From Siphonodentalium dalli (lineage: Eukaryota > Mollusca > Scaphopoda > Gadilida > Siphonodentaliidae): a stretch of 64,000 nucleotides of DNA. Made by a program: the position numbers and the translations under genes. This document shows, one piece after another, positions 35,270 to 45,369 of this stretch. Each line of letters begins with the position of its first letter. The first letter of the stretch is position 1. The DNA is taken from assembly GCA_032622095.1 (NCBI GenBank), contig CP136066.1, positions 53,288,609 through 53,352,608 of the forward strand, written 5' to 3'. The notes beneath the pieces were generated by a model, which was given only the letters and a program-made list of their open reading frames with translations, did not search any database and was not told the origin of the DNA.

Positions 35270-36198
35270 AATGTATCTATTAAATAGAAAGATATATATA
35301 CTTTTAATGCTTTCTTCTACGTATCTGCTTTGCTAGCTGTCTATATGAATGCCCTGATTCCCGTCCCCATACAAAAATGACAGTGAGAAGATATAACTGT
35401 TCGAGTGACTTAATTCGGTCACCATTTGTCGAGGTTGTGGAATTTGAACGCCAAAATCTGTCTTATGGAGATGACTAAATATAACTTGTGTATATTGGCG
35501 ACTATCACATTGTTATCAATGGTAGTGCCCCTCCTCTCTCCAACCCTGACCCAAACGACACCACTGTTGGCGTCTTTAAGTCACCCGATTAGATTCATCG
35601 TATCAAGGAACAGAATGTGAATCAATTTGGTGGAAATCGGCACCCTTAACACGAATGAAGGTTCTTTTGACAGCATTACGTACTATGAGATATATAGACT
35701 CCTGATATCACGGAGATGGTTATTTATAAGTTTGGTGGTAATTGACGACTGAACAAATTTATTATCAAATGTTGTACCCCCCGCCATCTCTCATCCAAAC
35801 GGCACCAGTTTGGAATCTTTGAATCAAACGATTAGATTCATGGAGAAGAATGCGTATTATTTTGGTGGAAATCGGCGCTAAAATAGTTTTATCACTTTTT
35901 GTGTTCCTATCCTCTCCGTGCACCCCTGTCTCGAATGGCGCCACTTTTGACATCTCTAAACCACACCATTTGAGTCCTCATATCATGGATATAATGTGTA
36001 AGTTTGGTGGAAATCAACGACAAATGTTTTTGCAACCCCTCCGTCGTTTCTGCCCCTGACAACAACAGCGTCAGTTTAGAACATTCTAACCTGCACCATT
36101 GTCTTCCTCGTAAAAAAGTTACCCCTGCTAGATCCCTTTGGTGCCATCTAGATGGTCCTCCGTGAATTTCTATAGAACAAAGTCAGACAGACAATCGT
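35270..36198 (-). mobile_element. Helitron fragment 1b
   Basis: It resumes the internal part of the family (TTTTAATGCTTTCTTCTA, GAATGCCCTGATT) and the satellite array, then the TATAGAACAAAGTCAGACAG block close to the usual 5' end. The 3' half with CTAG is missing and the 5' terminal bases are replaced by the Penelope-like element, which starts at about 36199. Confidence 0.6.
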
Positions 36199-36252
36199 AA
36201 AAAGAATGGAGACATGACTTAGTAACTTAGTAGCGGACGTGACAATATCCCC

Positions 36253-36268
36253 TTTTGGATCATATATA
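36253..36268 (+). repeat. PLE pseudo-LTR direct repeat, 5' copy
   Basis: TTTTGGATCATATATA is identical to the copy at 39767-39782, immediately downstream of the ribozyme at the 3' end. Upstream similarity is weak, so the 5' pseudo-LTR is short or decayed. Confidence 0.6.
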
Positions 36269-36331
36269 CAACTCTACGCTCAAGTACTATATAAACGGTT
36301 ATATATATAAATCTGAGCGCACAACTGAGAC

Positions 36332-37378
36332 ATGCCAGAAACAAGATCAAAGAGAGAGGAGTCGTTGCAGATATTGACGGCGATATCAACGAAGTTATCA
36401 ACACTAAATGACAATTTCGACACACTCCGTGAGTCTCTAAACAACATAGAGCAACATGCGAAGACGACTTCTGAAGTAATTAAAAATATTGGATCAATCT
36501 CTCGCGATTCATTGGATGATTACGAGAAATTTACATCAGAACTACGGAAGCTTCCCGGTGCATTACAGTCTTATGTTTATCAAGACAGTGAAACGATTCC
36601 AAACACAGAAACATCAGGTGTTAAAGAACTGAACGAAATAAATTTGGAAAGGGAAGCGATTCGAACACGACAAACAATATTCAAAATATGGAAAAGGAAC
36701 TTGAACAAACGCACGCAAATGTTCTGGAATTTTCTAAGATGTGGGAAATCTGTAGAAATATACAGAGGATGGATTCAACAAACAAATCCTATTCTCCCAC
36801 GTAAATTCTTAATCAAGGAAATACCGGAAGAACCACAGGAAGAAACAAAGTTGCGTTTCGACTTAGCAGTGTATAAGTTTAAAACGGAAATTAAACTAAT
36901 TGAGAACAAAAGAGAAAGATACGAAAAATCATACCAAGAGCTCGACGCGATCATATACGGAGAAATTGATAAGATTTCACATGGACTAATCGCTGACAAA
37001 CTGAAGGAGTTTTGGCTAAAGGATACATCTTTCAACGAAGCTAAATCGATTAGTATATGGGAAAATAAGAAACAGGCTTTCTTTGATGAATATCAACTTA
37101 ATTATGATGAAGATATCCCAATACCAATAAAAGAGAAAAAAATGCGCAAAACACTTCCGAGGAAATCAAAACCAGGACGAATGAACACAGCAGAACAACC
37201 GACTGTGCAAAAGGTTTGGAGACCTCGATTAAGACCATCTACTCCAATGCAAAGACGGAATAGGTCTAAAAGTGTTGAAAGGAGCAAAGGTAAGCGCGAT
37301 GTACCTCGCGGGCGATCAAAATCTACCAATCGGACACCACCAAGATTATACACTGATGTGGTGAGAATAAAAAGGTAG
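36332..37378 (+). CDS. PLE ORF1, coiled-coil and basic-tail protein
   Basis: The 348-residue intact ORF begins at an ATG shortly after the 5' repeat. Residues about 10-80 are heptad-rich (leucine and isoleucine spaced as in a coiled coil). The middle is charged and helical. Residues about 270-348 are strongly basic with PRKSKPGR, RRNRSKSVERSKGKRD and GRSKSTNRT, suggesting nucleic-acid binding or nuclear import. No enzyme motif is seen. ORF1-type proteins occur in some PLEs and may act as RNA chaperones; that role is inference. The stop TAG (37376-37378) lies at an AAAAAGG run and overlaps ORF2 by a -1 shift. Confidence 0.8.
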   Translation: MPETRSKREESLQILTAISTKLSTLNDNFDTLRESLNNIEQHAKTTSEVIKNIGSISRDSLDDYEKFTSELRKLPGALQSYVYQDSETIPNTETSGVKELNEINLEREAIRTRQTIFKIWKRNLNKRTQMFWNFLRCGKSVEIYRGWIQQTNPILPRKFLIKEIPEEPQEETKLRFDLAVYKFKTEIKLIENKRERYEKSYQELDAIIYGEIDKISHGLIADKLKEFWLKDTSFNEAKSISIWENKKQAFFDEYQLNYDEDIPIPIKEKKMRKTLPRKSKPGRMNTAEQPTVQKVWRPRLRPSTPMQRRNRSKSVERSKGKRDVPRGRSKSTNRTPPRLYTDVVRIKR

Positions 37379-38721
37379 AGCCAAAGATTATTAACTTATC
37401 AAACAGACCTCTGAGTGACATCGAACGCAAATTATTAGAACGTGGTTTTAAGTTCACACCAACCCCGAGTGAGGACACACAGGAACTAAAAGCGGACGCA
37501 CAACTTTTCGGCAGGAAACTGCGATTAATCGAATTTTTTGCAGATAAAAACACTCAAGGTGATGAATCGTTAGTTCGTAACAAATCGAAATTTACACCAC
37601 CAAAAGGTAGGGATGACAAACTGGATGAATATATTGATACCCTGTGTACAGTCACTTCATCCGCGAAAACTAATAAACACGTCGCACAGAATATCTCTAG
37701 AAACGAAAAAGACGCCATCAAACGCCTCAAGGATGACAAATCTATAATAATGAAAGAGGCCGACAAGGGAGGCGCAATCGTTATAATGAACACAGCTTAT
37801 TATGAAAAACTAGCAGAAGATATTCTTATGGACAGTAAATTTTATAAGGAAATACCAACGAATACCGATAGTAAAACTATCCGTTCAATACGAATACTTT
37901 TTAAAACACATCACAGATGCACCACAGAAAAAGAGAAGGAATATATTACCGAATTTGAACGCAAGTGCAGCAACTTTTATGGACTACCAAAAGTCCATAA
38001 AAGCAAAACAATACAGGAAGCAATCAAACAGCAAAATTCAACATATATAGAGATCTGTGAACCAGACGATCTGAAATTGAGACCAATTATCGCTAGATCT
38101 TCTTGTCCCACTAACAGACTCAGTAATTTCTTGGACATAATCATGAAACCATTATGTGAAAAAATACCAAGCTACATAAGAGATGACATGGATTTTGTCA
38201 GAGAATTTCCAGAAAGAACTGAAGGGTCAACACTTGTGAGTTTTGATGTAGTTGGTCTCTATTCAAATATTCCACATGATTTAGGAATAAAAGCAGTAGA
38301 ATACTGGATCGAAAAACATCGCGATATGATCGACAAGAGATTCAGTTCTGACTTCATCGTACAAAGTTTGCGTATTATATTGGAGAACAATAAGTTCTTC
38401 TTCAATGACAAATACTACTTACAAATAAAAGGAACTGCCATGGGCACAAAAGTGGCCCCTACATTCGCAAACCTTGTTATGGGCTTCCTAGAAAATGAAC
38501 TATATACAAGAGAGGAAAACATCTTCCCATTGTCAATAAGTACACATATTCGAACATCTTGGAGGAGATACCTTGACGATTGTTTTGTAATATGGATTGA
38601 TTCAATGGACAGTCTCAACGAATTCCATGTGTTACTCAATTCTCTGGACAAATCTATTCAGTTCACGAAGGATGCAAGCAAGGAGGCACCCATTCCTAGA
38701 TGTTCTGGTAATCCTAAATAA
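37357..38721 (+). CDS. PLE ORF2, reverse transcriptase part
   Basis: The frame is open from 37357, but its first ATG is only at 37750, after the conserved N-terminal blocks LSNRPLSD and GFKFTPTPS. The RT landmarks are in order: KEADKGGAIVI (PLE N-terminal motif), FYGLPKVHK, LRPIIA, FDVVGLYSNIPHD (catalytic Asp of motif A), GTAMGTKVAPTFANL (motif B) and RRYLDDCFVIW (the YLDD catalytic pair). It ends after KEAPIPR by a frameshift at about 38680, and the protein continues in frame +2 (38597-39271). The lack of an early ATG and the -1 overlap with ORF1 suggest ribosomal frameshifting or splicing. Confidence 0.88.
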   Translation, partial: CGENKKVEPKIINLSNRPLSDIERKLLERGFKFTPTPSEDTQELKADAQLFGRKLRLIEFFADKNTQGDESLVRNKSKFTPPKGRDDKLDEYIDTLCTVTSSAKTNKHVAQNISRNEKDAIKRLKDDKSIIMKEADKGGAIVIMNTAYYEKLAEDILMDSKFYKEIPTNTDSKTIRSIRILFKTHHRCTTEKEKEYITEFERKCSNFYGLPKVHKSKTIQEAIKQQNSTYIEICEPDDLKLRPIIARSSCPTNRLSNFLDIIMKPLCEKIPSYIRDDMDFVREFPERTEGSTLVSFDVVGLYSNIPHDLGIKAVEYWIEKHRDMIDKRFSSDFIVQSLRIILENNKFFFNDKYYLQIKGTAMGTKVAPTFANLVMGFLENELYTREENIFPLSISTHIRTSWRRYLDDCFVIWIDSMDSLNEFHVLLNSLDKSIQFTKDASKEAPIPRCSGNPK

Positions 38722-39271
38722 CACGAAAATTGAAACTGACATATATTATAAACCTACCGATACACACCAATATATGGATGTCCGCTCTTGCCACCCGTCG
38801 CACACCAAGAGAAATATTCCATATAGTCTTGCTAGACGTGTGTGCATGATCGTCAGTAATGCAGAAAAGAGACTTTTGAGACTAAAGGAATTAGAGTCAT
38901 TCTTATCGAAACAACATTATCCAAAAGGTTTGATTACAAATGGGATTCAGAGAGCCCAACTCATTCCAGAAAATGAACTCCGGACTGCCAAACAGAAGTC
39001 CTCAGAAACTAACATTATTCCTGTTGTGACAACACACAATCCACACCACTTTAATATATCTGCAAAAGCCCAAGAATTACTACCAATTCTTCATACCAGT
39101 AATAAAATGCGATGTTTGGTGACCAAAGCGGACATTTTATTCAGCAAGCGTCAACCAAGGAACCTAAAACGCATGCTCACTGGTGCTAAATTCACGACAA
39201 ACAGACCTAAGGAATATAAAGTCAACAAATGTGGCGATCCCAGATGTAAAGCGTGCCAGCACATCATATAA
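38680..39271 (+). pseudogene. PLE ORF2 thumb and Cys-rich linker, shifted frame
   Basis: In the +2 frame the protein resumes with PFLDVLVILNN, ETDIYYKPTDTHQY and HTKRNIPYSLARRVC, all characteristic of the PLE RT C-terminus. It then has KCGDPRCKACQHI, a Cys-rich linker known from Neptune-like PLEs. It stops at TAA (39269-39271), where the next in-frame codons continue directly into the nuclease. The stop is therefore a nonsense mutation inside ORF2. Confidence 0.85.
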
Positions 39272-39598
39272 GGAAATACTATTACCCTTAAAAACGGTAT
39301 GAAGATATACACCAATGCCGATATGACGTGCAAGACAGTAAATCTGATATACTGTATAATGTGTGATGGATGCGGAGAAAGCTATATTGGGGAAACTGGC
39401 AATAGTGTGGTTGAGCGTATGCGAATCCACCGACAGCATATTAAGCAGCCAGAATACAGGAAGATTCCATTGAGTGCCCATCTGGACGATTCTGGCAGAA
39501 AGAGTTTCCATGTCTTCCCGTTCTGCAAGATGTACAAGAGCCAAATACATCGCAAGATTCGGGAAATATTTTCAAAATCCTGTTCAAAGCAAAACTAA
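39272..39598 (+). pseudogene. PLE GIY-YIG endonuclease domain
   Basis: In the same frame as the preceding part, after the TAA, come TCKTVNLIYCIMCDGC and ESYIGETGNSVVERMRIHRQ. LIYCI and YIGETG correspond to the GIY and YIG elements, followed by the R-x3-H region and SAHL. This nuclease nicks target DNA to prime reverse transcription. The domain is complete to a TAA at 39596-39598 but cannot be translated as one chain with the RT in this copy. Confidence 0.88.
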
Positions 39599-39674
39599 AT
39601 GCTGACTAATGAAGTAATAGCCGGAAGTACATTGGAGAGTTATCTCCCTTGCGTCTATTACGTACGACAATAAC

Positions 39675-39722
39675 AGTCTACTGAAGAGTGCAATGATACT
39701 AAGCTCGAAAGGCCTCTAGACT
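39675..39722 (+). ncRNA. Type I minimal hammerhead ribozyme motif
   Basis: Core elements are in the correct order. Stem I 5' strand AGTCTA (39675-39680); CTGAAGA (39681-39687, consensus CUGANGA); stem II GTGC/GCTC with one U-U mismatch and an 11-nt loop; GAAA (39707-39710); palindromic AGGCCT as a minimal stem III; the UC cleavage dinucleotide (39715-39716); stem I 3' strand TAGACT (39717-39722, full complement). PLEs are known to carry minimal hammerheads with very short palindromic stem III in their pseudo-LTRs. Predicted cleavage is between 39716 and 39717. Confidence 0.8.
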
Positions 39723-39773
39723 TACAAATGTATTAAATGATCGTTTTATAAGTAATGTCTCCATTCTTTTGGA

Positions 39774-39775
39774 TC

Positions 39776-39819
<44 letters not shown>

Positions 39820-39821
39820 AT
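39774..39821. repeat. (TA)n(TG)n microsatellite
   Basis: Alternating TA then TG dinucleotides follow the PLE 3' end directly. Confidence 0.9.
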
Positions 39822-39824
39822 GAT

Positions 39825-42470
39825 ATCGTTCTGTTGGCCTCTATAGATCATATAAATACTTTTTCTAAAAACCCTTAAACCAACTCGACGTGGGTTTTCC
39901 CTGCGCTCCTTTTGCGCAAATTCTAGTATAAAATGTGCGTTTATTTCAGACAAAGTTCAAACATTAAATCTGACCAGACAAGACATAGAAACCGCTAATC
40001 TCATTACCAATCTAACAACACCAGTCGACCATGAATACCTTTCAAAGCAATAACACCGGGCACCAGGTTACGGACAACCAAAGGCACACACACCATGGAT
40101 AAATACACAGGTCAAAACACGGCGTTTTTTTGTGTGCGGTTATATCTGGCATATGCCCATGGTTATATATAAACGGGCTACGAGCATCTGACCGCTAGTG
40201 TGTATTTATCTTTGACCATAATGCTTTTCGAAACAATGTCGTCTTTCCCCAAACGAGTGGTCTACTCTAAACTGCATGTGTGGAATCGATGCGACAAACC
40301 AGCTCCGTGAATGCTGTCTGAACAACCACTCACCCTCTTCGCGTGAATGCTGCCTCAACATACAATCTCGTCAACTGTATCTGTAGTGGGGCTACCCTCT
40401 TCAGCTGAGACTTCTAGTCTCATTGCAATGCATTCTGAAGATGTCCATTTGTTTCTGCGACAATATTTTCAACAACTCAGTGTCAATGGTGCTAAGGTGT
40501 TGCTGCTGTAAAAATACCTTTCTGGTTCGGTGAATATACTAACATCGACTGTTCTGTTGTTCCAGTAACATATGCATTCTTCGGCTCCATGCAAATAGTT
40601 GGACTCTCTTGTGTGTGCACGTATGTATCCGACTACAATCGATATATACATGGTAATACATTTTATTCACCAAAGGCTTTGTTATACACTTGGATCTCAA
40701 GTGGTGGCAATTTAATTGTCTAACATCGAAGTGAGCCCATATAAATAACTTAATGAAATAATATAGCGAATGCTAACATATTCGACATGATTCACCACAT
40801 AAAGAAAGAACAGGCATATACAAAATCGACCATACAGCAACTTAGTGGCGTCAGGGTGCAGCATCATATGAGAAAATATCGACATTTCAAGATTTCATTT
40901 CATTTCATATCAGCGAGAACAAGTTTGGCATTTTGGAATACTTATATTTAATTGCTCAAATAGTTCGCCATTGAGATTTGCACATTCGTATGTTAAACTA
41001 TATTGTCATATATATTTGTTAATGTTTGTTGTCTCCTTGTATATAATTTATTATTAAATTGAAAATAAAACATTTAAGTGATTAATGGCACCACATGTAA
41101 GTAGCCCTGGAAAAAATGCCTGTCGGCAGATCGAGATACTCCCACTAATACTTTCGTAGGTTTCACAGAATTATCGTGGAATTGGGAGTTCGCGAGGTGA
41201 CACTGTTGTTGTAATTTGGTACTGAAGTACTAGTTAGTTATAGTCAGTGTACAGCCATTCGGGCACGACTGCCCCAAGCAGTAAATCACTAACTAATATA
41301 TGCAGATAAACATCGTGTCCGTTTGGCGTAGCTAATAGAAACATTTAAACTAATTAATCCAGATCATCTCATATTGCCAACTATTGTTTCAGGCATGAAA
41401 TTTCCAAATTTCAAGAATTTCCTTCCTAACTTGTTGAGGGGGATGGTGATAGGGAGGCTCACCGCCAGCTGCTCACATTTTAAATTCTGTGTTTGAAATT
41501 TACAGTGTTTTCTCAAGTAATACAGTCTGTCACATATCTTCGGTGTTCTTGAATAATATTTGTTTATCATCTCTGTTATAAGTCGTAATTGCAGTTTAAC
41601 GTGGAATTGTGTACCAGTTTTGTAAAATATGGCTTTTAATCGATCGTTGGAATTGGATTTTCAGGAATCGGATTGGATATTTATGACTTATAGCCGTTAG
41701 AATTCAGGACGTATTCAATTTTTTTTATCTCCCCTGTGAAACATTGTCAATAGCGATGTGTTAAAAGGGCACCGTCGTTTTAAATTTTGATTATTTTATT
41801 TTAATGGCTAAATTTCTTAACGGCACTCCACCACATGTGTTTTATGTGGTTTTCTATTAGTACCTATATATGCACTGTCAATGTGACAGTTCTTCCACAT
41901 CGTAACTTAATATATAATTTATCATAACTATTAAAACACACAAATTGAAATCGAGTGAGAATACTTCCAGAGGGAAACAAAACAATGCATACTTGTTGCT
42001 CACTCAACATTCAAAAAGACATGATCCGGGCTCTAAGAAATCTCAACTGCTTTATCCACCGTTGTTGATGGCGTCATACTCTCGTCAATGTAGACGAAAA
42101 CTTACTCCCATTGGGGCAACCAAAGTTCGTATTCCATAAGATGATCGAAGCCAAATAATCATCGCGTTCAATCGACATCGAAATTAGGTAACGACTATAT
42201 CTTTATTGGAAATTTGTGGTAAGCGAGAAGTGTTCTCAACTGTAAGTTGAATTGGGATAAGGTTTTGTCAATTGCCACAATTGATTTGACTGTTGTAACC
42301 TTAAACCGTCAAGTAAACCATGGCCAAGAGAATGGGGTATAAGGATAGATCTGAGATGACGAATCCATTCAATTGTTGGAACTGTCAATAACATCAAATG
42401 GTGGCGTATCAATAAGGTGATGGTGACGGCTTGGTGTACTTACAAGTGTAAATCCATATCTTCATTTATG
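39825..42470. other. Intronic AT-rich stretch
   Basis: No gene is recognised. The only repeat seen is at 40138-40205, the inverted copy of 29322-29385. Confidence 0.4.
40138..40205 (+). repeat. Dispersed repeat, inverted copy of 29322-29385
   Basis: CATGGTTATATATAAACGGG with CATATGCC upstream and CGAGCATCTG downstream matches the inverse of the first copy. Confidence 0.7.
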
Positions 42471-42476
42471 GAGAAG

Positions 42477-42905
42477 TTAACCCTTTCAGTGCCAGGTCCG
42501 ATTTTTGAATCAACCCATATATGGTCGCCTCGCATATATAAGACAATGCATTGGCCTAACAATTTTTCATCATTTGTTATTATTTTTTACAATTTTTTAC
42601 AATTTTAATAATTTTTTCTTATAGTCTTTAACAGACTTATTTTGTAGGTTTAGTGCCAGGGAATCTTACGTTTTTCATGGGCATCAAAATTATTACTATG
42701 AATACTTGGTGATAGTTTTGAGTTATAACATGCCCCTAAGGTTTTATCCAGTTTGTTTTTAAATTCGCTATAGCATGCTTAAGCATATCCAAAACAAATT
42801 CAACCCAAAAAAATCTTTTTTAAAAATCTTTTATTTTTTTAAGGCCGATTTTACAGACCGTAAATTAGGGCCGATGAGATCGGCCCCTGGCACTGAAAGG
42901 GTTAA
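42477..42905. mobile_element. piggyBac-type MITE C
   Basis: The element at 42481-42901 has TIRs CCCTTTCAGTGCCAGG/CCTGGCACTGAAAGGG and TTAA on both sides (42477-42480, 42902-42905). The inner segment GGTCGCCTCGCATATATAAG plus ACAATGCATTGGCCTAA matches the half-palindrome of MITEs A and B, but the mirrored half is missing. It sits inside the dispersed repeat whose other copy (5838-6141 and beyond) has TTTAATAA at the same place. Confidence 0.88.
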
Positions 42906-43205
42906 AGACATATTATGTACTTGCTAATGTGTATGAAACTGATAAGTTAGTATTCATGCGCTATGCCGAAAGGAGGAATGTAGTATTCTACTAACATTGT
43001 CAAAAATCTCAAGTAAATGGACCATACCACTCTGTGGAATACATCGTCTGAACTACGCTCTATGTTAAATATTTACATCTCGATTCTGGACGCGACTATC
43101 TGCGATAAACTAACGAAAATGAGTTCACCATCGAGAGTCACAGCATTTAATTAAGATATAAGAATGACGATGTGTGTTGTAAATTTGGATATCATATTTG
43201 TAAAA
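42906..43205. repeat. Dispersed repeat, inverted copy of 5838-6141
   Basis: The same block order is found on the opposite strand. It is interrupted at its left edge by MITE C. Confidence 0.7.
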
Positions 43206-44279
43206 ATAGATATTACGCATAGTACTTTACATAATTCAAATTCTGAAAACAGTCAGAAATACATGTATTAACCCCTGATGATATAACAATAATATCGCAC
43301 AACAAGAAGAAAAACATTGAAAAACTGATCTAATATCAATCATAATCAAGAAATTGTACTGCAATTACAAAAGATATTAATAGATAAACCATACATGTTG
43401 AAAATATTGTTTCAAGACTGCTAAAGATATCGAATGCATCATATCCTGTGACATACTGGAAAATAATTATTTATCAGTAAGCCTTTCCAGCAATTCTGCT
43501 TTACTGATAAAATATGTTGAAACTGGTTGCATGGAATGCACATAATCCCCAGATTTATTCCACAACGGCGGTCCCTGATCTCGATCTGACCTCCTGGGTG
43601 TGGGTGTAATAACCTCATGATTCTCTATCTGCTCTCTCTCTCTCTCTTCAGATGGAATGTCTGAAATAAAATTAAGATCTGTAATCTATGAGTCAGTCAC
43701 CTGTAACTTACTCAGCATCACTACTCTCCTCTGACTCAATACTAACTTTGGGCCCATCCTCTGCTCTACTGTTTGTTATATCACAAACAGTATCCTTCTC
43801 ATCATCTGAAATATTAACAATATTTCAAAAATTCGCAATTTCTCAATGAGCATCACTGGCACGTTCCCCTGAAATCTTCTGAAAATGATGAACGTCACCG
43901 TCCAGTGAACTCACTTCTCTGACTGTACCAGGAGCAATCTTGTTCATCAGAAATAATATTAGATTCCACATGGTCGTTTACATTAGATAATACTGCACGC
44001 TGCGGACTTCTGAGAACATAAGCATGTTCATCAATATCCTCTGGTGACTCTAAAACAAAGATATATCTGGTTTTCCTTTTAAGGGAATAGAAACATCAGG
44101 TACCACCACCATATTTTTTAAAGATGAAACATTATCTGGACCAACATCAGACTCCTGAGGAACAAGAAGATGAATACGGTGAAGGGTTGTTTCTTTACCA
44201 TCGTCACTGCTGACAACAATACCGGAAAATCCCTATTTGGCCCTCCTGTAACTGTATAAATATCATTATCGAATTGATC

Positions 44280-45240
44280 AGCTAACTTGTGTCAGCCTTC
44301 AAATGCAAGTGTTTTAACTAAACAGAATCTCCAACAGACACCATCGCACCTCTCGTCTTCTTATCAAAGTTCTTCTTCTGCTTATCTTTCGTCTTCGTTG
44401 CAGCTTTTGAAGCTAAATCATATGCGTACATCTTCCTTTCCCTTAATTCAGAAACTTATTCTGAAATAGAAACATCTTTATCATCGCCGTCATCCTCTGT
44501 CATCTCACCAATCCACACAAAACATCTATCGGTAATCTAGTATCCCTAGCAAACATAAGTCTAAAAGGGGTAAAACCAGTGCTTTCATGTTTTGTAGAAT
44601 TATATGCATGTACAAGTGGTCGAATAAAACTCTTCCAATCTTTCTTCTCTTCGGGCTGTAACGTTCGCAACATACCTAATACCGTACTGTTAAACCGTTC
44701 ACAGTGTCCATTGCCCATTGGATGATATGGCGTCGTTCTGCTTTTCTTGATGCCGCATAATCTACAAAGTTCAGGAATAAGATTTGATTAGAAATTTGCA
44801 CAATGATCACTGTGATTTATGTGAGGGAAACCATAATACACAAATAATTCGTTAAAAAGAACATCGGCGGTAGCTTTGGCAGTCATATTCTGTGTGGGAA
44901 AAGCCTGTAAAAATGTTGTAAAGTTATAACTAATAACTATTGAAAACCACCAATGGAAATATAAACTAGTTTGGCTCTGGCATCCATCGGAGATTTCCCT
45001 ATCAAGCATCGGGTTCACTGTTGAATAAAATTCTCCACCACACTATCTATACCAGGCCAATAAAATATCTGCTTAATCAATGAAATGGTTCTTTCTCTTC
45101 CAGGATGCCCTTTGTCCGTATGTAGTGAAGTTAAAAAAGTGTCCATGTATAACACACCTCTATGAAATTTCAAAGATTCAAAATTCCTAAAAATATGTAG
45201 AATGCTCCCGAGTCATCGGCAAAGTAATTCTGATCGGTTT
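44280..45240 (-). pseudogene. Gypsy integrase relic
   Basis: Pieces in order: GHPGRERTIS and IFYWPG (the H2C2 zinc region, about 45150-45060); QNMTAKATADVLFNE and YYGFP...HSDH of the catalytic core (45018-44788); [10 protein letters not shown] with the core Glu, [14 protein letters not shown] and [13 protein letters not shown] (44718-44500); and a basic C-terminal segment (about 44470-44280). The frame changes several times and in-frame stops are present, so no functional enzyme is encoded. Confidence 0.8.
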
Positions 45241-45369
45241 AACAACACTTCTAACTGCCCTCATCCACGGTCCTAAAATTGAGTATCTCTCTTGCATCTG
45301 CCTCCAATCTCTTGGTGTCATGATAGCCATGTATGTACTACAGCCATCATCTAAAATCATGAACCTTAA

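Larger units (their letters stand above)
36199..39782 (+). mobile_element. Penelope-like retroelement, nearly complete
   Basis: Order on the plus strand: a 5' region with a partial pseudo-LTR, ORF1 (36332-37378), ORF2 (RT then Cys-rich linker then GIY-YIG, 37357-39598), and a 3' region with a hammerhead ribozyme motif (39675-39722). TTTTGGATCATATATA at 36253-36268 recurs at 39767-39782 (direct repeat). AAAAGAATGGAGACAT at 36200-36215 is inverted at 39755-39770. A (TA)n(TG)n microsatellite follows. PLEs copy by target-primed reverse transcription using the GIY-YIG nuclease. The copy has one frameshift and one nonsense codon in ORF2. Confidence 0.92.

Noticed and set aside
37102-38651. Minus-strand frames inside the PLE
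   Set aside because: They are shadows of ORF1 and ORF2, which show family motifs on the plus strand.
36253-39782. True LTRs around the PLE
   Set aside because: Only 16 bp are directly repeated and the RT/GIY-YIG type is Penelope-like, so the term pseudo-LTR is used.
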